Of a DNA stretch of 64,000 nt, positions 55,635 to 64,000 are shown in pieces. The notes under the pieces were generated by a model. That model was not told where the DNA came from. It ran no database searches and worked only from the letters and a program-made list of their open reading frames with translations. Within the stretch, counting starts at the first letter, position 1, and the number at the start of each line of letters is the position of its first letter. The DNA is taken from contig NC_068938.1 in assembly GCF_016801865.2 (NCBI RefSeq), positions 113,734,615-113,798,614 of the forward strand, given 5' to 3'. A program made the position numbers and the translations under genes. The stretch comes from Culex pipiens pallens. Lineage: Eukaryota; Arthropoda; Insecta; Diptera; Culicidae.

Positions 55635-56280
55635 GGAAATAACTTTTGAATAACATTTTTTGATATTTGAAAATACTAGGCCAATAACCAATGGTGGGTC
55701 TCGTGGCGCAGGGGTAGCGGCTTCGGCTGCCGATCCCGATGATGCTATGAGACGCGGGTTCGATTCCCGCCTTATCCACTGAGCTTCTATCGGATGGTGA
55801 AGTAAAACGTCGGTCCCGGTTTCTCATGTCTCGTCAGAGGCGCTGGAGCAGAAATCCCACGTTAGAGGAAGGCCATGCCCCGGGGGGCGTAGTGCCAATA
55901 GTTTCGAGTTTCGAGGCCAATAACATTTTATGTTATTTAAAACAAGATTTGTTATTCGTCGTTATGATTTTTTTGTTATTTGATTGTTATTGTAATAACA
56001 GACTAATAACATTTTCAGTTATTCTTCGAACAAATCTTTGTTATTATTTTTTGTTATTTTAAGAACTAATTCGTTCATCCCAATAACAGTTGGCGTTATT
56101 CTTCCATAACAAAAAATGTTATTCCCAAGTTGTTTTGGCTTTCAACCAATATCAGACCAATAACAAATTTTGTTATGATAACATAAACTGTTATTAAACT
56201 CTTATGCAAAAATTGATTTTTCATGAAGATTCCATAACAATTTCTGTTATTTTAACAGTATTTGTTATTGAAATGGTATG
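55635..56280. repeat. AATAAC/GTTATT motif-rich region
   Basis: AATAAC and its complement GTTATT occur more than twenty times on both strands at irregular spacing (for example TTGTTATT and CCAATAACA). The region is interrupted by the SINE at 55689-55913. It has no reading frame of note. Confidence 0.7.
55689..55913 (+). mobile_element. tRNA-derived SINE with 11-bp target duplication
   Basis: A tRNA-like head with a box A-like TGGCGCAGGGGTAGCGG and box B GGTTCGATTCC (about 55704-55765) is followed by a tRNA-unrelated body (GGATGGTGAAGTAAAACGTC). It is flanked by AGGCCAATAAC at 55678-55688 and 55914-55924. The acceptor ends do not pair, so it is a retroposon and not a tRNA gene. Confidence 0.85.
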
Positions 56281-57096
56281 GATTTTGTCATTACGGTCTG
56301 CCCGGGTTAACATCAAAGAAAACTTTAAAACAGGAGTGCCCAACCGTTTGACCCTGCAAGCCAGATCTGATTTTTCCAAACCAGTGGCAGGCCGGAACTA
56401 ATGTTTGATAAAAGTTTGAAAAGTCAGCAAATGTTTTTTTTTTCATTGCATTGATTTTATTAGGTTTTTTGAAGAAAGCAGAAACAAACTAGTGTTGCAT
56501 ATAAGATTCATACATCTTGATTTCATGAATGAAAAACTAAGATAACTTACAAAAACGTGTTTATTTGTGTTTTTTTTTCAGCCGAAAAACGGCTTTACTG
56601 TGCAACGGAGTTTCACAAAAAAAAATATGTTTGATCTATCGAAATATGGTTTCAAACTCCTTTCATTTTTTTATAATGTAAAAGATGATCTCATTCTTTT
56701 TTAATTTACATTCAATTTATTTATTGAATATTTCATGAACAGCCTCTAGGCCGGTCATAGAACTATTTTGAAAAGCCATCGTGGGCCGGACATTGGGCTT
56801 TAAAATAAAAATAGTCGAAATCGTAAAAAATACATGGGACAGTTATGCGCAGAACAGCAGCTGACTTGATAATATCAATATTATAATGTGTTATTGTAAC
56901 AAGTTAACGTGCCCAATAAAACAAAAATTACGGTGGAATTCGACGCCAAAATTTCAAAAGGCATCCACATTTTGACACTTTCTGGGTTATTGAATATTCT
57001 GAAAGTATTTTAAATAAAGTAACATAAACAAAATCTTTCACATCAGCAGTGCCTGTTCATGAAGCCCTGTCAACCTGTCAAATAAAAGACTATATC
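56281..57096. other. Intergenic stretch, nothing recognised
   Basis: AT-rich with no supported gene. A GGCCGGAAC / GGGCCGGACA pair near 56390 and 56792 may belong to an unresolved repeat. Confidence 0.35.
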
Positions 57097-57243
57097 TGGA
57101 GTTTTGTTTGAAAAGGTCCAATAAACCAAATTTTCAGTTTTTGCTTTTTGGGTGTTTTTTAAACCGCCTTGAGTCAGGGGTATTAAAAACACCCAAAAAG
57201 CAAAAACTGAAAATTTGGTTTATTGGACCTTTTAAAAAAAACC
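57097..57243. repeat. Hairpin repeat, copy 3 of 3
   Basis: Same family as 3353-3499 and 55411-55558. The right terminal CTCCAG is replaced by CTCTTGACG, so the end is damaged. Confidence 0.7.
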
Positions 57244-59416
57244 TCTTGACGAAAAAAAAACGCACCAAGAAAAAGACGCCATGTACGTTTGCCGACGAAA
57301 AGCAAATCATAACAAAACTTTCCCTGAACTTACAAAAAGCGTCATGTACATTCGGCGAAGAAAAACGAATCATAAAAAAGCTTCCTTTCCAATGGCAGAA
57401 GGGTGATATAGACGTAGGTGATTTCAAAAGAAGTTATGTTTGCTTTTCGCAAATATAATGAAGTAAATAATGTTTTATTGAATATGCATGATCAAGTATC
57501 AATAAAAGCAACGTTTTTCATCGTTTGTTATCATTAGAACATCTTCTTTTACTTTCATATTAAAATGGGAATGGAAAAATGATGCTCAACATTCAAATGC
57601 GTTTTTCTCAAAACGCATGGTTTGTACATGACACTTTTTGAAATGTTGGCGTCGAATTATGAGTAAAAACAGACTTGCTGGGTTTTCTTTTGTTCTTTTT
57701 CAGTTGGAAACACGCATTGATTTTGATTAAAATGACCTTTATTTGGGCTAATGTGTGTTTCATAAATATAAGAAAATGTGGAAATACATTTTGTTTGTCG
57801 TTATCTTTCAAGACTTTGATTAAACTGAGATTAGTGTTGATAGTTGTTAAAATTGAGGAGCCCAGCATGCATTAAAATTGAAACGAAGGCTTCCGATGGA
57901 AACATTCTATTCAAACGAATTTCAAAGCGGGTTTCCAATGCTTTTGTTATGGGTGGCTAACCACCAGTACAGAAAATTAGTTCAGTTTTGCTGCTGAGAA
58001 AAGAAAGAGTAACCGAAATTGATCCAAACTTAACAGGTAACCAAAATACGTGATGTTTCATAAATAAAAGTCACATGGGAAAAATGGGTTACATTTTCCG
58101 ATAACCAAAAAAAACTAACGCAGGAAGTATAACTGTACACATAAACTCACTTCTATACACGGTACTCAATCTACAATACAACGTCACTCCAGACTAACAA
58201 TGCGCGTTTTTGCTTCTTCTTTTAATCAAGTCTATTTTTTGCGCTTCTGCAATTGCTCTATTCTACACAAGTTGCCTCCTCTACTTGACTCTTGACTTTG
58301 CATATTCACTTCTAAATCAATGAATGAACCATCTAATCGAATTGAATGTGTTTTGTTTGTTTACTGTAACTGTTCTGTTTCCTTCCTTTTTTGTTATGTT
58401 TAACTCATTACTGCTCAACGTTTGCGCTGCCAGACGCACGTATCCTTTTACTTGTTTACTTTCCTTTATCAAATAACGCTTAATGTGGGTGTGTGTGTGT
58501 TTTGGTGTGTTGTGTTTAGTACGTACGATTAAAATGCTATGATAGTGCCGGAATGCCACAGAGCGAACTTTTCCCTTCTTGTTTTCCATATTCGTTTTCT
58601 TTTCTTTTTTTTGCGTTACAAGTGAATGAGAAGAAGAATATCATGACTGACTGACTGACTGACTGACTACTCAAACAGAAATTACAGACATTGCCCTCGT
58701 CTAAATGGTCGCTATCAAGCGGAATTTTGGTTGTGATTTGCTGTGATTTTTTTTCTTTCTTTTTTCTCTTACACAATACTCGTCTATACTTTTTGCTTGC
58801 GCCAGGGTTTGTGTGTTTGTGTGGGGAATATCGAAGGAACGGAAATAAAAGTTACTTTGGTAGAGGCAGTACGCTTTGACTGCTGACTTTTTTTTCTCTT
58901 CTGATAAGCAGGTTCAAAGTCGTTCGATTTCGATCCAGTTGTAAACGGTTCTATTTTTTCGATTTTAGTATTCTATTTGAATGAAACTTTGTCCATGCAT
59001 GATTATTATGATTACGACCCAAGAAACCAATCCAAACTTATGCCTTCGATTGCTTGTCCATTCGAAGCTAAATGCGTGCCTCAAAAAAATGTATTTTTAA
59101 GATTTCATATTTTGGTGCGAAGCCTGATTTGTTATTTAAAAACACATTTGAAAGTTTTTATACACTGCGTCATTTCAATTTCAGGGTTATTGTTATCAAA
59201 TTGATATAAAAACACATTAAAAAATGGTAAGTAAAATTGTTGCATTTTATTTGGCACTGAAATCGAAATTATTCATTCCTTAAAAAAAAATTGTTTTCCA
59301 AATTACTTTTAGTTAATCATTAAAAAATGTTTACAGTATCGTATTATTATTTCGTTTCAACATACGATTTTTTTTTAAATATATCATATTAATTTTCTTG
59401 ATATTTTTTATATAAG
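57244..59416. other. Intergenic stretch, mostly unique
   Basis: It contains a GACT tandem repeat (GACTGACTGACTGACTGACT at about 58646-58668) and a GT tract near 58490. Part of it could be 3'UTR of the minus-strand gene whose exon is at 63372-63606, but nothing proves this. Confidence 0.3.
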
Positions 59417-59820
59417 GCCGATGCAAATATTTAAAAAAGTTTTTGTCCCTCGGCCCTGGCCGAGGTCAAGGGGGGGGGGGGCAAAAAAAATAAATAAATT
59501 TAAATAACAAGCCATAGTCTTCACATTTAAATGAAAAAAGTGTTTTAAAATGCATTTTACACTAGTTCAGTTGTTTTGCAATCATTAGTTTTCAAAAAAT
59601 CTAAGATCTGTCAAAAACAAAAATTGTATCGAAAAAAAAAGATTTTGCATCGAAAATTTTCAAAAAATCTTAAGATTTTTTTAATAAATTCAAACATGCT
59701 AAAAATGATTTTAAACGCAGGAGAATGTATTTTGATTTCAGCGGGTTGCACTTGAATTTTCATTGAAATTTTGAAATTTATTGTAAAAATATTTTTTTTG
59801 TGCCCCCTGATTTTTCGGGT
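59417..59820 (+). mobile_element. MITE GGCCGATGCAAATATT, right end missing
   Basis: Direct copy of 50278 to about 50685 with high identity, including the G run. It stops at GATTTTTCGGGTCAAAG, where it joins the next repeat, so the right terminal repeat was lost. Confidence 0.75.
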
Positions 59821-60706
59821 CAAAGTGAATTTTTACGGATTTTACCATTTCTCAGGTTCTTTTTAATGAAAATGAATTCTGTTGAAAGGGTTATGTAGGG
59901 AACATCTTAAGATGACTTCGCTAAAAAAAATCTCGTTCCTAGAACAAATCCTGTAATTTTGGCAGCTGTCATAAGTTGGGGTACGTTTTTGACCAAAAAT
60001 TACCTCTAGAATCATTTTTCTAATATTTTTGTTAGAATTGCTCGAAAACTACCCAAATGTTTGAAAATCTCCACTTCAATTATTATAGCGTGTCAATACG
60101 ATTCCCTCGAACAAGAAACACTGTTTGATGACTTGTTTTTATCATATCGTTGTATTTGAGCATCATATTAGTTTCATTTGACCCAATGTCACCCCCTCTA
60201 AGGGGTGAGATTGGGTCAATTTTCAAACAATTGGCATTTCAGGTAGTGTTCATCAAAATCCACCATATTTTGGGAAAATGCTAGTAAACTATAGAGAATT
60301 TGCTGCAAATCTAAAAGACACATGTCGCCAACAAAATAGCGTAAACCTATAATTTTTTGAAAAAAACTTGTTTTTAACTTCATAATCAACATTTTTATAA
60401 AACTTATGCCGGATTCGGATGAGAAAATTTATTTCCAACAATTTGGTGTACAACTTTCCAATATTTGTTTGATTTTTCTATGAGAAAACTGTAAATTTAG
60501 AAAAAGATAGTAATTTGGATAAATTGGTAAGAAAGTCTGTCAACAATCAATAAAAATTATTGAATATACGTTAACACATCTGTTATCAACTGTATAACTG
60601 TTTATTTCATTGATATATACGGAGAAACTATTTTTTTCGTGTTCCAAAACATGTTTTTTTTTTAAGAAAAAGGTCACAAATTTTTGCGCGCCCAAAAATT
60701 GATGTA

Positions 60707-61087
60707 CAGTAGTTGTTCGGTAACTGGGCTGAGAACGTAGCCCAGTCATCGAATGCTGTTCGCTAACTGGGCTGAACGAAAAATAACGAGGGGACTACCG
60801 ATGCATAATATTTATTTGATGAAATATAAAAATAAAAGTTACTCAAATTTGTTTACAATGATAACTTTTCATATTTCTTTAATTGTGTCTTGAAATTACA
60901 TAAAAGTTTGAAAAAAGTTTTTTTATTTGTTGGCCATGATTTTTGCATCCATTAACCCCTCGGTGAATTCGGTTTGTTTTGGTTTTTTGACGTTTGTCTG
61001 CTTTTTAACTGGGCTGCGGCCCAGTTATCGAGCGCCCAGTTAAAAAGCAGCCCAGTTAAACAACGCCCAGTTACCGAACAACTACTG
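60707..61087. mobile_element. 381-bp MITE with CAGTAGTTGTTCGGTAACTGGGC ends, TA duplication
   Basis: CAGTAGTTGTTCGGTAACTG at the left and its complement at the right are perfect inverted ends with TA on both sides. Extra CTGGGC/GCCCAG motifs recur inside each end. The paralogous block at about 6685-6715 lacks the insertion, which confirms the boundaries. Confidence 0.88.
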
Positions 61088-61417
61088 TACATTATTTTAA
61101 AGCAAAAAATTTTTCTCGTCTTTTGCTACAAGTTTCATTAACATTGATGCTGGGAATCATGAGAAATAGAGAATTTGCAGCAAAGCTAAAAGACACATGT
61201 CGCCACCTATGAACAAATAGCGTAAACCTATGATTTTTTGAAAAAAAAAAACTTGCAACAAGTTTCGTTAAGATTGATGCTGGGAATCATGAGAAATAAG
61301 CGGTTTTGTTCTTTAATCCAGCAGAAAGGAATACGATTTTTGGCAAGTAACCTCATTTTGGCGCCACCTTCTTTGAAACACAGTTGCGCTGCAAAACCTC
61401 AATCTAAGAACAAATCT

Positions 61418-61539
61418 CCCAGTCACGACATATTCTAGCAGAGCTGGTTCTGCCAGAATCCTGCTAGAACGGTGGAACATTTCTGCTAGAATGCTCTGTG
61501 AGAACTCTGCTAGAATCCTGCTAGAACGTCGTGACTGGG
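61418..61539. repeat. 122-bp hairpin element CCCAGTCACGAC
   Basis: Ends CCCAGTCACGAC and GTCGTGACTGGG are perfect inverted repeats. The interior consists of TCTAGCAGA / TGCTAGAAT units in both orientations. It is absent from the related block at about 6525, which is consistent with a recent insertion. Confidence 0.75.
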
Positions 61540-61640
61540 CTACGTTGAAAGATTTTCGATGTTATTTGAATTGTTTTTGTTATTAAGAAAATACGATCGA
61601 GAGGTGTATCGTTTTTTACCCATAGTCACCCCTACTGACG

Positions 61641-63371
61641 GTTACGTTTGTTTTCATTTCTTTTAAATCAAAAAAAGTTTTTTGAACTCGACACTCCAGA
61701 TTTTTTTTTTTAATTCTGATATTTTGCAAACATTAGCGCTAGCACAAATCTTGAAAAGAATGCAGAAGCCATCTAAAAATAAAGATGTTGCCATCTAAAA
61801 ATAAAGTTTTTGAAAAATATGTGATTTTGTTCCCTTGTCCTTATAAAGGTGGTATCATTTCTCAAAATAAAATTTTTAATTTTATTTTTTGTTACAGGTT
61901 AAGGTGCCTTTTGCGTCCTTTTGAAAACTAACCCGAGCGAAGTATTTGTTTTTAAAAGAAATTGTGATAATTTTTTCTTCAAAAATTAAAAAAAAAATGA
62001 AAATTTAGTTTAAAAAAAATCATTCATAGCTCGTGTACACGGAGAAAATCAGTGTCTTAATTCGTGAACAAGCGTTCATGAAATTGAGAATCACAAACAA
62101 AGTACTAAATTCCATGGCAAGTTTTTGAAAAACTTACTCATTTGAGTGCTGTAAAGTCAAATGATTCACATTTATTGAAATTCAAGTTCGTTTCCAAGGA
62201 TACTAGATGACACCAGAAAAAAAGCAGCATCACAATTTTTTTAACTTTCATTTTTCAAAGGGTTAAAATGGATGAAAATAAACATTTTTATGCATGTTTC
62301 TATTGTGAAATTGTCTCAGAAACACGAATATGATAAAATTATCATCAGAAAATGGGATCTAAGGGGTCCCCCGAGCCAAATTTTACAGCCAAAAAAATCA
62401 TTAAAAGTAAAAGTATCTATTTGATGTGTTAAATTGCCTTACCCAAAGCGTTCTCAGTCTCAGATGGTAGTCCCAGATGTCCCCTACAAGATGCAGGTCG
62501 AACCGAGTTGATATCTGAATGGAACACTTTTTTATTTGAGTTTGAAAACTGTGCTATTTTTTCACTAAAATGCCCTTTACATTCAACCAATTGGGATGCT
62601 CTACCCTGCCTTTTTTTGCATTTTTTAAGCCCTTTCAGATGAATTTTGAATGTTTAAATTAAATTGAATTTTGCCCAAGTTACAGCCTTTTTACGATTTT
62701 TGACGTTTTTGAACCTTTTGAACCTTGTCCCGATTTGCCCCACTTCCCGTTGACCTAGAGTGCTCATATTTTGGCCAGATGCTAGTTTTATATGTACAAA
62801 CAACCCCTGTAAATTTCAGGCAGATTGGTGAGGTCGATGCGAGATGGGTATGCTTTGCTCGTGGACTCGCTCTTAATTATTCTTTGGTCATGATGATTGT
62901 ATGTACAAAATGTCATTCATACAGTGCAAAAATACGAAAAAATACTTTTTTTTTTGCGAAGTCTTAGAGAATTGCGAACTTTGGTTGTGGTGAGGCTGTT
63001 AACGAGTTATAACGTGAAAGATTATGGGATTCTTTCCGGGGCGGGTCGTGTGTGTGTGTCAACAATACAAGTTTTGTGTGGGGGGTTTGCTTCCTATCTG
63101 CACAAAAAACTGCTCTCTAACTCCTTTGGTTGCATAATTGTGATAATGTAATTTTTCGACATTTTTGTTTGTTTGTTTCTTTTCATCATATACCTACCGT
63201 CTTGCTTCTCCGTTTTAGGCCAATAGATAGAGATTGCTGTTGTTGTTGTTGTTGTTTTGTTAGAGTTGGTTGGTTTGGTTAAAGTACTTCCACCCGCAAA
63301 TACAGTGTATAAATATTTTTTTGTTTTCACTTCGTATTACTATCCTAACAAATAATCGATTCCCAACTTAC
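61641..63371. other. Intergenic or intronic stretch
   Basis: About 62725-62850 (GCCCCACTTCCCGTTGACCT, GAGTGCTCATATTTTGGCC) is a diverged relative of the arm of the element at 1-1150. A TTG tandem tract lies at about 63238-63255. No gene is supported apart from the exon that starts just downstream. Confidence 0.35.
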
Positions 63372-63606
63372 TGCTTCTCCAGCGAATAGTGCCGAGACTT
63401 TTTCCAAAAACTCTTGAAGAAACCCTTCTTTTTCTGTTGCGTCGTCGCCGTCGTCGCGCTCGTCGGCATCGTGTGCTGGTGGGGGTGCTGCGAAGACGGA
63501 TGTTCCGGCCGTTGGTGGTGCTGCGCCGTGTGATGATGATGAGGAAGGTGGGGAGGCTGCTGATGGTGGGGGTGGTGGAAGTTTTGATAGCCCCGGGAGT
63601 CGGTTA
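63372..63606 (-). CDS. Probable exon of an unidentified minus-strand gene (His/Gln/Pro-rich then basic)
   Basis: I do not recognise the gene. On the minus strand a pyrimidine tract plus TCTCGTTCCAG precedes an open segment TDSRGYQNFHHPHHQQPPHL, a low-complexity His/Pro/Gln/Thr stretch, and then a conserved-looking basic/aromatic motif KKKGFFKSFWKKSRHYSLEK. It ends either at a donor (GCA|GTAAGT) or at an in-frame TAA that overlaps it (GAGAAGCAGTAAG). With the donor the exon is 235 nt, phases are compatible, and the gene continues leftward. With the stop it is the last exon. The other strand's arginine-rich frame is a shadow of this sequence. Neighbouring exons are probably outside the window. 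Confidence 0.6.
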
Positions 63607-64000
63607 CTGGAACGAGAGATAGAGATAGAGGTGAAGATGAGTTACTGAGTGAGGTTTGTGCGTTCGTTTGATGGGAGTCATCAATTTGAATTTGTAGAGG
63701 CCCTCCTGTTTTGGGCGGGCGTGGAATTTCGAGTATGCCAACGTTCGGAACCCATAAAAGTGATCAGCGATGCAAAGTGTGAAAAATGTTGTGAGTGGGA
63801 TGAGTGGAAATTGCTTTCATACTTTCTTGTTCAATTACATGCATTTCACATTTTTCATGTGCTTGATCCTGCGTTTGCAAAAAATATAAGCCAGATTCCT
63901 TTATTTATCCATTCTGACAGACAAAAAAGGAATAAGCAGTAAGTGGCATCTCTCGTCCTACTATTGCTGGCCATCCAATTAACACACAACACCAAATTCT
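63607..64000. other. Flank or intron next to the exon at 63372-63606
   Basis: Unique-looking sequence. On the minus strand it contains the pyrimidine-rich acceptor region. The frame at 63649-63942 has no supporting features. Confidence 0.35.

Larger units (their letters stand above)
59815..61640. mobile_element. Composite repeat with GGGTGAGATTGGGTCA motifs
   Basis: Begins GGGTCAAAGTGAATTTTTAC and ends near CACCCCTACTGACGG, the complement of CCGTCAGTGGGGTG seen at 34100. About 60250-61400 matches 7100-6530 in inverted orientation, including AACACATCTGTTATCAACTG and CATGTTTTGGAACACGAAAA-type blocks. It contains two younger insertions (60707-61087 and 61418-61539) and a local duplication (GATTGATGCTGGGAATCATG at about 61143 and about 61273). 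Confidence 0.65.

Noticed and set aside
55689..55780. tRNA gene
   Set aside because: Boxes A and B are present but the acceptor stem does not pair, and the unit is flanked by a target duplication, so it is a SINE head.
63389..63622. Arginine-rich plus-strand frame (LLRRRRRRARRH)
   Set aside because: It is the antisense of a His/Gln/Thr-rich minus-strand exon that has splice sites.

Overview
The window looks like mosquito nuclear DNA, most probably Culex. It is AT-rich, intron-rich and crowded with short inverted-repeat elements, tRNA-derived SINE-like units and an RTE-type retrotransposon. The species call is inference. The one intact gene I can name is a three-exon profilin (chickadee-type) gene on the + strand, with coding exons at 23032-23142, 49234-49405 and 52141-52238. 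It encodes 126 residues, the usual insect profilin length. Its first coding intron is about 26 kb and holds most of the interesting sequence.

Layout. 1-21.3 kb is intergenic mobile-element debris: an inverted-repeat element at the left edge, a TA-flanked element with GTAAGACGGCC motifs (2.08-3.25 kb), copies of a GCCTTCCTCA repeat, a 2-kb TIR element with TSD TATTA (11.3-13.4 kb), a MITE broken by two larger elements (14.1-18.2 kb), and a 931-bp fold-back whose empty site lies elsewhere in the window. 21.9-23.03 kb is the probable promoter and 5' leader of profilin. 23.14-49.23 kb is profilin intron 1. 52.24-55 kb is the 3' flank or 3'UTR. 55-63.3 kb is again mobile-element rich. A likely exon of an unidentified minus-strand gene lies at 63372-63606.

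Main discovery candidate. Inside profilin intron 1, positions 35405-43433 form an 8.0-kb element. It has long inverted termini starting CTAGAGTA and a 4-bp target duplication (ATTT). It sits in an older repeat whose uninterrupted copies in this window show the pre-insertion sequence. A second member of the same family (36063-39753, TSD AATT) is inserted in it in the opposite orientation, so the termini interlock. Both carry host-gene fragments, and the fragments differ. The outer copy holds a serine/arginine-rich gene fragment, a 5'-truncated mitochondrial DNA polymerase gamma accessory subunit (POLG2), and a convergent 5'-truncated ORC5. The inner copy holds a three-frame fragment of acetyl-CoA carboxylase and an unidentified intron-containing fragment. 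Introns are retained, so capture happened at the DNA level. POLG2 and ORC5 keep long reading frames but each has two in-frame stops. This is what a Pack-type, gene-capturing TIR transposon family would look like. I could not assign the superfamily and saw no transposase. A second, unrelated element (15779-17994) also carries gene-like, non-repetitive sequence.

Between these features are several-hundred-base stretches where I see only AT-rich intronic or intergenic sequence. They are listed as such.
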